A stretch of DNA of 64,000 bases from assembly GCA_005406025.1 (NCBI GenBank), contig BGZK01001019.1:162922-226921 (forward strand), read 5' to 3'. The position numbers and the translations under genes were made by a program. Below are positions 35,282-45,520 of the stretch, one piece after another (within the stretch, counting starts at the first letter, position 1; each line of letters starts with the position of its first letter). Origin of the DNA: Eumeta japonica. Lineage: Eukaryota; Arthropoda; Insecta; Lepidoptera; Psychidae. The notes beneath the pieces are model-generated. The model was not told where the DNA came from. It worked only from the letters and a program-made list of their open reading frames with translations, and ran no database searches.

Positions 35282-35917
35282 TAACGTCGGGGAAAAAGGT
35301 TTTTTCGTATTTTAGATACAAATTCAAGTTGTCATCATATTTTATTTACATTCAATTAGGATATGTATATACATATGCCATTATCTTGAACAACTTGTTA
35401 CTATATTTCTGAAGCAACTTTGAGACTTCTGATCAAAAAAACTACGACAAATAGTTTTGACAATCCTCTCTTTATGCTAACCTAACACTACCTATCTGAG
35501 GGTGCAAGGTCAGGGCTATATATTGGATGCTTTAATACTTCCCAGCCAAACTCTCTTAATATTTACTGAGTGGCTAAAGATGAGTGTGGTCTGGCGTTAT
35601 CATGGTGAAAAACCACACCCCTTCTGTTGATCAATTCCGGTCATTTTTTCTCTACCTCTTGCTTGAATCTCATCAGCTGTTGGCAGTAGAGAACCAAATT
35701 GATGGTTTTGCTGTGAGGTAAAAGCTCATAATTAATATAGTCTGTTGAGTTTGCTTGCCTTTTGACCATGATCTTTTTCGCACTTTCTTGTCGTAGGTAA
35801 TCCATTTTTCATCACCAGTGATCGATCTTTTCAAACGGTTTTGTTTCATTACGTTTCAATAGAGAATCACAAATGAGTTCACGGTTCATTAGGTTTCTTT
35901 CAGTGAGCTCGTGTGGA
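35282..35917 (-). mobile_element. Mariner remnant D (3' half)
   Basis: The terminal repeat TAACGTCGGGGAAAAAGG begins at 35,282 after a TA. Reading on the minus strand from 35,917: HELTERNLMNRELICDSLL, then KRNETKPFEK. The first catalytic Asp region is CTGGTGATGAAAAATGGATT (TGDEKW), in a shifted frame. After a deletion of the next segment come HYELLP, HHDNARPH- and SPDL-equivalents. The N-terminal helix-turn-helix region is missing. The minus-strand frame 35,812-36,078 joins real transposase codons to unrelated flanking sequence. Confidence 0.9.
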
Positions 35918-36409
35918 AATAAAATGTGAGAGAAAGTGATATGTGTGCTTGTGTGCGCCTGCGTAATGTCATTTGTTGAGTCTGAATAATAAAATGTAAA
36001 ATGACTTTTGAATGTGGTACCAACATTCAAATAAGTACACCCTATAATCATCCACTCCCGATACCGCATTCGTCTCATTCACTCCCAGTTTAACTTTCTG
36101 AAGGTTTGACTTCTAATGCGTGTGAACCGCAACACATATTAATTTTGTTTTAACTTTTTCTTTTGTTTACAAATGTGAAAATTATGTTTGCATTGTTCAT
36201 TTCGTTAAATTAAAAAATAGAAATGAAAAATGCATTTAAATATAGACATACGACTAAATGCGTCCTCGAATATAATACGTACTTATGGACCTTGTGAAGA
36301 TAAATTGATGATGATACTTATGTGTCATCTGATGACCTACATGATAAATAAAAAGTGTTACAGGCTTAATTTTGTCTAGGAAGATTTAAATGCAAACAAG
36401 GCTAACATT
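35918..36409. other. AT-rich spacer
   Basis: Nothing recognised. Confidence 0.45.
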
Positions 36410-37230
36410 AAAAGCCGGCTAAATGGGGGTGAGGAGCCACGCGCAATTTAGGGTTCCGTAGTTGTCCATCATAATACGGACTTAAAATGGGGCTTTTCGT
36501 TTGATACTATGAATTTATTAATTAAGTTCACGGTTCAACGGCTAATTACGTCTAAACCGGGCCCACATACAACGAGTGTTAAGTATGTTATGATTTTAGG
36601 TTTCCATAATTTTACATGGTTCGTAAACTTATACTTACTACCATTTTATGCAACCAATAAAGTCATCTAAGCAATTTTTAATGCATTTTTTGGAAAATTT
36701 TGCTTTTCATTTAATCAAATACGTTTTATAAATTGGTCGACTAGTATTCGTTAACTTACAAAGGCTACTCGGCCATGATAGTTTTTCCTTTGCCTTCGTT
36801 GTATATACTACTGCCGTGAATTCACATCCCAGAATATCCATTTATCAGGTGGGGGCGCGGACGCTTGGCTCTATCACAAATTAGCATTTTAAAGCTTAAT
36901 ATTTTACAAACGGATCTCTAAATCGAAAAATTATTTTTACAGACCCGCAATGTTTTTTAATAAGCTATCCAACGATACCTCAGAACATGGGAAAAAGGAG
37001 AAAAAAAAAGTCATCCCCACTTTACGTGTAGGGGATGTAGCCTAAAAAAAATATTTTTAAGATTTCATTCTACTACTTTGTTGGCGTGATTAGTATGTAT
37101 ATCCGTGTCAAAATACAACTTTCTAGGATTAAGAGTCTCCGAACTAAGCCGTGGACTAACAAACATACGGACGGACGGATTTGGCGGAACTATGAGGGTT
37201 CCCTTGTTGACTACAAAACCCTAAAAAAGT
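36410..37230 (+). repeat. Long lepidopteran-type repeat, copy 2
   Basis: It opens GCCACGCGCAATTTAGGGTT / CCGTAGTTG and shares the ordered words listed for copy 1. It extends further to a terminal part with CATACGGACGGACGGATTTG, AACTATGAGGGTTCC and ACAAAACCCTAAAAAAG. That terminal part is the familiar tail of the family (ACGGACGG.. then GGGTTCC .. ACCCTAAAAA). No open frame of interest. Confidence 0.7.
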
Positions 37231-37389
37231 GTTACTTCAATGCCTAATATTATTCTAATATTATTATTATTCCAGAAAGGACTTAAGATTTACGAAATAA
37301 GCTAAGTCATATGAATCCGAATAAAATGCTATCAGTGTTGTTGTGACATTAATTTATTACTAATTATATAGAACTGAAATAATTTGATT
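37231..37389. other. AT-rich spacer
   Basis: Nothing recognised. Confidence 0.4.
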
Positions 37390-37660
37390 TCGCTTTCATG
37401 TCGCAGCCCCGACGGGCTCTTAATGTATTCACCGTGTCGAACACCCTCTCATCGGCACAATAAGATGTATTCAAATCAAAATTTCAATCTCCATGCAAAT
37501 TGCCCGAACCACGTCTAGCCTAAGCGGACGATTGTTTCTGCATCTGTTTGTTTGTCATAACGTAACATCACGACGCGGGCAATTTGCGGACGGCGATGGA
37601 ACGCAAACAGCCCGCGAACGGCGCCCCGCTATTCACGAAAATCAACAGCACATTAAATTG
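37390..37660. promoter_or_regulatory. GC-rich block with a perfect octamer (POU) motif
   Basis: ATGCAAAT (37,493-37,500) is the canonical POU/Oct octamer, followed at once by TGCCCG. Further right the block becomes GC-rich (ACGACGCGGGCAATTTGCGG, with CAATTTGC echoing the octamer, and GGCGCCCCGC). A 94-codon frame starting in the octamer's own ATG has no homology; I read this as regulatory DNA, tentatively. Confidence 0.3.
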
Positions 37661-38399
37661 TTTAATATACGTAATTCTAACGCGGATGAAAAAAATAAAC
37701 GTGTTTTTGGCTTTCGAACGGTCATAGTACGTGGACTAATCAGCGAAAGGAAAATGACTCAAACGATTGTTCTTTAGCCACGATCCGTCCTGGTTCCAAA
37801 TTTTTTTCTGTCTCAAAAATGCAAAACTTTCTTTGTTTTGATGTCGTGTAAATAATTACAAAAAACATTAGTTATAACTTTAACTAACTATGCTAAAGAT
37901 AAAATACTAAAATAAAATACTAATTAGTTATACTAAAGAATTACTTTGCTTAGAATCGTAATATAAATTGCTTTGATGTAAAGAATCGTATGCGTTAATT
38001 AAAAAACTGTGCAAATTGTCATTCAATGAATCCACCAAATGAGATATTTTACAAAATAATGAGAAAAACGATGCAAATTAATACATAAAAAACAGCACTT
38101 GAGATTAGGTTCACAAATTATTGGTCGATATTGTCAATATCGCTTATTTATCTTCTGTGTTGAGATAAACATAAAGATTCGCAAAAACTCATACGAATTC
38201 AGTGTCGCATTTATAATTATCGTATTTTAGTACAAATATCTGAAAACGAAAGTTCACGTTGTGCCTCTTGCGTTTGTGTACTACGTCAAAATAGGAACCT
38301 ATTTAAGTATTCTTAACTTTTTACATCTAATTTTCGCGTTTAATAAAAATAAGTACCTTCTAAGCTGCAGAATAGTTCTGAGTCCAGAGATCGAATGTT
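37661..38399. other. AT-rich stretch, nothing recognised
   Basis: No supported feature. Confidence 0.45.
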
Positions 38400-38744
38400 T
38401 TTGGTGAAAGATGTGTCCATTTAAAAAAAAACTAGTGTCTTTGTGACATTGAATAACTTCAATAGTTGGGAAATTAAAAATGTCACTTCAATATTTGAAG
38501 CGAAAATCGAAATTAAAAGCTCTAGCACGTTGCATTTTCGACCATTTTTTTTTTAATTATTTTTAATGCAATAGGCTAGTTGACAAAATTGTAAAAACTA
38601 GTTATTTATACACCTAGACACTTATTTTATCCAAAAAAAAATATATTTTAAGGAAAAACTAATATTTACAATTAGTATTTTGCATTTAAAAAAATCAATT
38701 TAATTTTCCGTCAAAAACGCCTAAGACTGTCATGGCGTCTTGAA

Positions 38745-38758
38745 TGACGTCACGGCTC
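38745..38758 (+). promoter_or_regulatory. CRE-like box upstream of the THAP frame
   Basis: TGACGTCACGGCTC contains a perfect cAMP-response-element core TGACGTCA, 50 bp before the THAP ATG. It is identical to the mirrored box at 39,345-39,358. Confidence 0.55.
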
Positions 38759-38808
38759 GCCAAACAAAACTGTTTGTTTACTAAGATTGGAAGTGTTTTA
38801 AAATAAAA

Positions 38809-38960
38809 ATGGATTTGCCGTCTTATAACTATTACGACTGCTGTGTAGTGCCTCAGTGTGAAAGTACAAGCATAAAAACGCCCAAAAAATTATTTATATA
38901 TGTTCCAAGAAATCAACAAATACGGAAAAAGTGGCTAACACTTGCAAGGAGGAATGATAG
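38809..38960 (+). pseudogene. THAP-domain protein, 5' fragment
   Basis: Starts at ATG 38,809 (MDLPSYNYYD). CCVVPQC supplies the first Cys pair of the C2CH zinc module. It is followed by TSIKTPKKLFIYVPRNQ and IRKKWLTLARRND, which match the conserved Pro, Leu-Phe, Pro and R..W signature of THAP domains. The domain then breaks off: the usual CxxHF part with the third Cys and the His is missing, and the frame runs into KNDSKRSTNNTYKINNR and a stop at 39,018. A small duplication of GAATGATAG (38,952-38,976) marks the probable junction. THAP domains bind DNA in the nucleus and serve as transposase DNA-binding domains in P-, Kolobok- and Harbinger-like elements. This fragment cannot fold a zinc module. 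Confidence 0.75.
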
Positions 38961-39068
38961 TCTAAAGAATGATAGTAAAAGGTCTACAAACAATACATAC
39001 AAAATTAATAATCGGTAATAAAACATTAATATTTATATCTAAACTTATAATAAATATATTATACTTAC

Positions 39069-39196
39069 ATTGAAGCTTTAACATTGCGGAATTCCGATGA
39101 GCAAAAGTCTCTATTTGATGCGAAAAATGTACCAAGCATAACGGCGTCAACTCTGGGCAAGTTATTGCTATTTGCTTTGCTAAATCCTGATTCCAT
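39069..39196 (-). pseudogene. YqaJ/SWIM-type multicopy protein, first exon
   Basis: On the minus strand, ATG at 39,196 opens a frame of 42 codons plus two bases. It starts MESGFSKANSN and contains NLPRVDAVMLGTFF, then SNRDFCSSEFRNVKAS. It ends at a strong splice donor, AT followed by GTAAGT (39,068-39,063). N-termini of the form LPKVD..M...FF..N.DF.SAE.R.VK belong to a large family with SWIM zinc-finger and YqaJ-type nuclease-like regions that is abundant in Lepidoptera and aphids; this is recognition by eye. The SWIM finger and the nuclease region are absent from the window. The downstream intron runs into the THAP side of the element, so the gene is cut. The alternate frames here (an 85-codon minus-strand frame) are shadows. 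Confidence 0.65.
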
Positions 39197-39344
39197 GATG
39201 ATATCTGTTTATCTTTCACTATATGACTAATAATGACTGTATTTACGTGTTAAAAAAGGGATAAAAACGAGAAATTATAATGAAAATGGCAGGAGGCTAT
39301 CTTTGTTGTTTGAATGAAAACGTCAACGACAGCAGATGTTTGTA

Positions 39345-39358
39345 GAGCCGTGACGTCA
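39345..39358 (-). promoter_or_regulatory. CRE-like box upstream of the YqaJ/SWIM-type exon
   Basis: Read on the minus strand this is again TGACGTCACGGCTC. It lies 148 bp before the ATG of the minus-strand exon. A CACGTG-containing GTCACGTGAC stands just outside it (39,381-39,390). Confidence 0.55.
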
Positions 39359-39520
39359 CACTTTCTGATTGGTGTTTACTGTCACGTGACTTAATGCCTA
39401 TTTTTTTAAGATTTATTTTCTAAAAATATAAATAATCTTTAATTTTTATGATAATTAGATTTTTTTTTCCTAATCTAAATGTCTTGATCTATAATTAGAA
39501 ACTATAATCCATCCGATTTG

Positions 39521-40089
39521 TTTTTAGTGGAAACAAGCCGATTGTACGTGATGTTTATGTTAACGGTGCTAGTATACTCCACAAATATGTAATTATGTGG
39601 ATCCTCATGTTCAAAAATATAACTAGTTTATTATCATCATTAACGTACTTATAGCTGCGATAAAAAAAAGCGTCCTCCTGTTTTACGTAAAGTAGGTAAC
39701 TATGTCTCGATAACAATGAATACACAAAACCAACAACGTCATAATCTTCTTATTTAGTACTAGCCTGTAGATTGTACAGTATCCCGTTTAGATACCTCTT
39801 CAGTTGTATGAGACGTGAAAGTTGTTTTTTTTTCATTTTTTTCGATTTTCCGAAAAAAATTTCGACATAAAAACATAGGACCATAATTACTATGCAAAAT
39901 ACTTTACTTAATAAGCGCTCATTAATTAAGCGACGCTCCGCTTGCCAATCGCCTTTACACGCTTCTACAACACGACGACCTCCCATTGTTCTAGCAGAAC
40001 GCGAGCGACTCGAGTCATGGCGAAAATGACAGTTTTTATGTGAGCAAATCATGCTAACCGGTTTGTATTTTTGTGACGCACATGCGACA
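39521..40089. other. AT-rich spacer
   Basis: Nothing recognised. Confidence 0.4.
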
Positions 40090-40245
40090 TTACGAAAGGA
40101 CCTTACCCAATATCTCGTTTCGCACTCGACGCGATTCGGACGTGCGCAGAGACCGTAATACGGCGGCGGTCCGCGGCCGTTGTGATTTTTCTTTGACAGG
40201 ATAAGTCGTGTTGCGAAAATTAAAATTTTTATCTTCGTCCCCTTT
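40090..40245. other. GC-rich patch, candidate conserved non-coding element
   Basis: GCACTCGACGCGATTCGGAC and CGGCGGCGGTCCGCGGCCGT stand out from the flanks. No exon or repeat recognised. Confidence 0.25.
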
Positions 40246-42493
40246 GTTGGAATACACTCCGTGACGAGTTTTGATACGACGTATCCATGCTACCGGGGAT
40301 GATTAACTTTTGGTTGGGTGAACATTTTAAATTATTTATATAACTGAGAGTTATATTTCTGCTTTCGAAATATAAAAAATCTGAATAATTTTAATTATGA
40401 TCTAATAGAGAAATTTATGTAACTTTATAATCAATACTCTCCGCCATCTAGGCAAACAACTACAACAATTGCAATATCTGACGTTAATTAGACATTAAAT
40501 TACATAAATGCTTTTGTCTAGATCATACTAAGCCTTAACAGCCGCTAATGGCTTATTGAATTTTCCTTTAGAATACATTTTTTTAATATCCTATTAACAA
40601 ATATGATTAGACATAACAAAATAAAAGATCAAAGACGCATTCAGTTTTTTATATAACTGGTATAAGATGGTAAGGTGTTGACTTAAAAACGTCAGAGAAA
40701 AGTCGAAAAGGACATATTCAAGTAAAAGTATCATGTGTATTTTAAAAACTATACATAGAACATGTACATATTACTTAATAATTCATGCATTTGTTTTAAA
40801 AACTACATTTATCCGACTGCAATGCTTATACAAATATAGCAATTATTATACTCGTCGTATAGAATAGTATGGTAAGTGTTTGTTGGATGAGTACAATGTG
40901 ACCTATTAGTAATAGTATGAAAATACCATATAAATACCATTGTAACGAGAAAAAGTATATAAATACCCAACACAAAAGTTTTAAATAATTTAAGGTTGTA
41001 TGAAACTGCAGACATAAGTAATTTGCTAGTTAGGTAATAACATTAATATATTGCGCATTGACATAGAATTAAAACAAATTTTTAGTATATTTGACAAATT
41101 CCTTACTGGTTTGACTGTATCTATAATGCGTTTAATAATTATTGAAATAAATAATGAAATCTGAATTATTAAATAAAAATCTTGTGTTTTTTACAGAACT
41201 ATTGTACAGAGTGTGTATTATGTGGTAACGAGAGTATATTACAATATTGCTAAAAACATACATAGTAAAAATTAGATAACTATGTAATGTTACTGAAAAG
41301 GGCATTTTTGAAATAGAACTTTCTGCACCTTGTGGCCACACCGTCTTTGACGACGAATAATTAAATCTTCTAAAAAAAAAAAAAAACCAATTGTTAATAG
41401 TGTGGTTGTTGATTATAAAACTTCCCCGTGACAATTACTTACACAGACACAGTACTAATATAAAATTTAACTTTAATATGTGTAATTAGAGCTCATTTGG
41501 AAAATCTACATACAAATACTTTCCCGATTCATTATATTATATAATACACATTAGTGTAGGTCAAAAAAGCGACTATTTTTTTCTTATTTCTGATACCGCA
41601 AATCTGGTTGTTAAGCACCTCTATAAAATTATCTCCGAATATAAACTATTAAAACTAATACAAAAACCCTTTTCGTAACAGTTTTTCACTTTTTCTTCAG
41701 TCCCATATGAAAAAAAAATTAATATCCCGTTTAATGAACGCATAGTAACTCTCGACAAACGTTTTTGTATAAAATCGAATATTCTACAACAAGGTATCTT
41801 TTTACTTTTTCCGTTACTTTAACGATTAAAATTATTCAAGGATTAAAAGATATTCAAGGTCAAGGTACTAAGAATTTGAGAGTTTTTTTACTTTTTAATT
41901 TTATTATTCGCTAAGTAGCGAGCATCATTAAATGAACAATACATATTTTTTTATGGAATGAACTCATCTACAAAAACGGACTTTTTCATTTTATCGCTTA
42001 CTGTAAGCCTTTAGAACACACTCGTGGACAAAGTTAATGTTTTTAATAAACATACTTTAGAAATCATGAACTTGATCAGTTAATTTTCGAAAATACTGCT
42101 AACTGGTTCCGAGGACATATTTATTATGTATACAGTTTTTATTACATTTCAACCACGAACAGTGAAGATGGTATTCAAATCAAAACGCTACCTATCGAAT
42201 ATCTAAAGATAGAATACTTATAAAATCTAACCATATATCTTTTTGAAAATTGAAGAGGTTATTCACTTCAACGAGCAGACACCGCAGCACCGTAGTTCCG
42301 GTCTAACGCTCGCTTCCGGTCGGAGGGTTGACACCGTCTTAGACAGTACTTTACTAAGTTAAACGGAATGATCACTAAAACCCCTTGAAATACATTATCG
42401 CTAGAGATACCTAATAAAACTAAAAATCAAATTACCATACAGTTTGAATCTGGACAATGCGAGAAGTACATAGTGAATAGAATGATTTTTGTA
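40246..42493. other. Long AT-rich stretch, nothing recognised
   Basis: About 2.2 kb of non-coding AT-rich DNA. Two minus-strand frames near 40,809-41,434 are Ile/Tyr/Phe-rich without homology. A GC-richer patch at 42,270-42,345 is unexplained. Confidence 0.45.
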
Positions 42494-43728
42494 TTCAGAC
42501 GGTGAAAAAGGTTTTTCGTATTTCATAAATAAAAAGTTGCAGTACAATTTAACATGAATTATATGACCAATATATGACACTTTAAAGAAAAGAGATATAA
42601 AAAGTAAAAAGGATGACCCGCCATTTTTTTATTGTTTTTCTGTTTACTAAAATTAGTGAATCTAAGGTAGAAATTCGATACATTTTGAAGTTTTATTATC
42701 ATAAAAGGGAAAAATACGTAACAACCAGCGAAAAAATTGTGTGACAGTTATGGACCTAATGCAGTGTCGGTAAGAATAGCACAAAACTGGTTCAGGTGTT
42801 TGCAGTCCGGTAATTTTAGTAAATCTCGTTCTCGTCGATCTGTTACAGACAAAATTGATGCCATTTTGGATAAAGTAGAGCAAGATCGACATATTAGTTC
42901 TTACGACATAGCTGAAGAGCTGGGAATTGACCAGAAAACAGTTTCGACCCATTTGAAAAAAAAATGGATATATACAAAAAACCTCGATACATGGGTCCCA
43001 CAAGGAAGATCTATTGAATCGAGAAATCCAATGAATCGTGAACTCATTTGTGAATCTTTATTGAAACGTAATAAAATCGAAACGTTTTTGAAAATATTGA
43101 TGACTGGTGATGAAAAATGGATTATCTAGAACAAGAACGTACGAAAAAAGATCATAGCCAAAAGGCCAGCAAACTCCAGACTACAACGAAAACCGGATGA
43201 ACTCACAATAAGTTGATGTTATGTGTATGGTGGGGTTGGAAGAGCATTATTCATTATGAGCTTTTATCGCCGGGCAAAACCATCTATTCGGATCTCTACT
43301 ACCAACAGCTGATCAGACTCAAGCAAGAAGTAGATCAACAGAAAGGATGTGCTTTTTCACCATGATAACGCCAGACCACACACATCAGCCACTCGGTAAA
43401 TATTAAGAGACTTTCATTAAGAAGTGTTAATGCATCCACCATATAGCCCTGACCTTACACCCTCAGATTTTCACCTGTTTTAGTCTCTTTAGAATTCTTT
43501 AGGTAATGTTGGGTTAACATCAAGAGAGGATTGTCAAAACTATTTGTCGCAGTTTTTTGATCAGAACTTCCAAAATTTCTTTAGCAATGGAATTCTGTCA
43601 CTACCTACAAAATGGCAACAAGTTGTCAAAATGGCACATATATATCATAATTAGATGTAAATAAAATATGATGAAAAATTACTTTGAATTTGTACATAAG
43701 ATACGAAAAAACTTTTTCCTCGACTTTA
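42494..43728 (+). mobile_element. Mariner remnant B, full length between terminal repeats
   Basis: A TA (42,492-42,493) precedes the left terminal repeat TTCAGACGGTGAAAAAGG. The right end, read inverted, is TAAAGTCGAGGAAAAAG, ending at 43,728. The total of 1,235 bp is close to the usual mariner length of 1.3 kb. It has the same lineage as copies A, C and D and is the best-preserved member in this window. Confidence 0.92.
42652..43600 (+). pseudogene. Mariner transposase pseudogene (copy B)
   Basis: The start codon has become ATT (42,652), followed by SESKVEIRYILKFYY. After a frameshift, a 130-codon open frame (42,737-43,129) carries the N-terminal helix-turn-helix part (SVRIAQNWFRCLQSGNF, DKIDAILDKVEQDRHISSYD, IAEELGIDQKTVSTHLKK). 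WVPQGRS..NPMNRELICES follows, then TGDEKW with the first catalytic Asp, and a stop. Further frames hold HYELLSPG-, HHDNARPHT- and YSPDLTPSDFHLF-equivalents, the last two with the remaining catalytic Asp residues (D,D34D). Start loss, stops and frameshifts make it inactive. The live enzyme binds mariner TIRs and inserts at TA. Confidence 0.92.
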
Positions 43729-45039
43729 CATTTTTTTATAAACTTTTCAAAATCAGCCGATTTACGTTAATAGACGGTGATCGTACGTTGGACTTTAAAA
43801 ATTATAGAACTTTAAAAAAGATTTCATCTGTGACATTTTATATATACTATTCGCAAACGAACTCTACAATAATACGTGTCGGGGACCCTTATGGAGTCCA
43901 CGGCCTAAGGTTAGTACCTACACATATATTTGATATAGTATTTTAAATTCGATTTATCATCGCTATGTGGTTGTAAACGTATGTCATTCTTATATACGTG
44001 TTGTGTAATCTACTTCACTTGCGTAAGCCTAAAACTCCACAAAAATACGTGAATATTATTAGATTTACTGCGCGTCAAATAATCTCTCGGCGCAGTTATA
44101 ATTCTGACGCTATATAAAGCACAGAGCCGCATAACTAGAAATTACCGCCATATTTCGCGCCGGAACGGTGGGGGTTCTAAAAGTTAATTAAAAATTTTCG
44201 ACGTGAAAAGTTTCATATCGTATTTATAAAGGACAAAATTTCCCAATTTCGCTGCGAACGAGCATTGTGTTCGAATGTGGAGGCGATGTCGCTTTGCTGT
44301 TTAAATTTTCAGTAATTTAGTATCGGAGACACTGATAATGATAAACATGATCGCACTGTAATTATTGAAAAAAGTCAAATTAGTACAAAAATAAAGTAAG
44401 TTTAAATAAGACTAGTATAGCATCACTTCTTATTTACATTTGAAAAAAATAATCATAAATAGAACGACCACGACTTTAGATTTGTATGATAGGTACAACT
44501 GTCAATCGTAATTACCTTAAAATTACGTACGAACACATGCATATATTATAATTATTAAATAACGTATTAATTAAAATTTATTGGCACGGCACATACCGTT
44601 TTTATGTCGACACTTAATGCGACTGATACATCATAATCTTTCATGTAACGTTCGCCGAGCGAGTATAGCAGGGATGCGTTGATAATACATATCTATTTCG
44701 CTCCCTTAGTCGAATCGAGTCGACTTTACCCGAACGAGCGTTACATAGCCGAGCGTGACGACTCAGTCTCATTCAATACCCTTAAAATGAAGTGTTCAAC
44801 GCGCCCAAAGAAGTTTTCACTTCAAAAACAGGATTTTGTGTTTAGAAATGAAAACATTCACTGACCAAATAATTTCCGTTTATTTTTCATTAAATGTCTT
44901 TTAAAGCAGTCATTCAATTGACTCCGGACTATTGACAATTGTCAAGCTTTGAATATATTGCGATTAAACTAAATCTTATTATCGTTTGGAATAATAAACC
45001 TTATAATTCCAAAACCGGAGCCGCGGAACCCTAAAACAC
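43729..45039. other. AT-rich stretch, no supported gene
   Basis: A 92-codon plus frame (43,668-43,946) starts within mariner B and has no homology. 44,150-44,300 is slightly GC-richer. Nothing recognised. Confidence 0.4.
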
Positions 45040-45520
45040 GCCACACCATCCCGAGTACTTACCGCAGATTAATTATAACTCGGTTCATTACGCAGTGCTT
45101 CTAGCGTGCACAGAGACATACATAAAAATATCCCCTCCGGTCATAAACTCGGTCCTCCTGCAGCTCCAAAAAACTAATCAAATATGTGCGACAGTGGCGC
45201 CAGGTGACCGGGGACAGGTGTCGGCCGCCGTTCCACTCTTTCGCTCCCGCCGGCGCGCTTATGCATAATTCCGTTTCGGTCGCACCTGCGCGCCGGTGGA
45301 TCGGGAAGCCTTTTTTTTCCTCGCGTTTAATACGCGAAGGGACGGCGAAATAAAGGGCAGATATGAACGCGCGTGACGTCGGACGGCGACCGCGCGGCTA
45401 ACTGTACCACGGGTGCATTCAAAACGTTGACCCGCCGCTATTTAATTACAATCGCATTAGTTCTAGCAACGGCAAAAACACAGCCGCCGAGCCGACGGGA
45501 CGTGCGACAAGTATTTTACT
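45040..45520. promoter_or_regulatory. GC-rich island with three CAGGTG E-boxes
   Basis: CAGGTG at 45,201-45,206 and 45,215-45,220, and CACCTG at 45,283-45,288: three Snail/Zeb-type E-boxes within 90 bp. TATGCATAATT (45,260-45,270) is POU/homeodomain-like. TCGCGT-TTAAT-ACGCGA (45,321-45,337) forms a small hairpin. There is no long open frame. A candidate enhancer or distal promoter, by motif inference. Confidence 0.35.

Larger units (their letters stand above)
38400..39520. mobile_element. Two-gene mobile-element remnant (THAP + YqaJ/SWIM-type, inward-facing)
   Basis: The 5' part of a THAP-domain gene on the plus strand and the first exon of a YqaJ/SWIM-type gene on the minus strand point toward each other. 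Each lies behind an identical CRE-like box (TGACGTCACGGCTC) in mirrored position. The boxes continue with two mismatches and then CAAAC on both sides, so the arrangement is a short inverted repeat. Between the genes only about 100 bp remain, so the middle of a larger element was probably deleted. The outer limits given are approximate: I find no clear terminal repeats or target duplication. Both gene families occur in very many copies in moth and butterfly genomes (from memory), which favours a transposon. Confidence 0.55.

Noticed and set aside
35812..36078. Host gene of 88 codons
   Set aside because: Its C-terminal third is mariner D transposase (ERNLMNRELICDSLLKRNET); the N-terminal part is flanking non-coding DNA read through.
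38962..39219. 85-codon minus-strand frame overlapping the YqaJ/SWIM-type exon
   Set aside because: It overlaps the exon in another frame and runs on through the splice donor into the intron; the overlapping frame with family-like motifs and a GTAAGT donor is the better reading.
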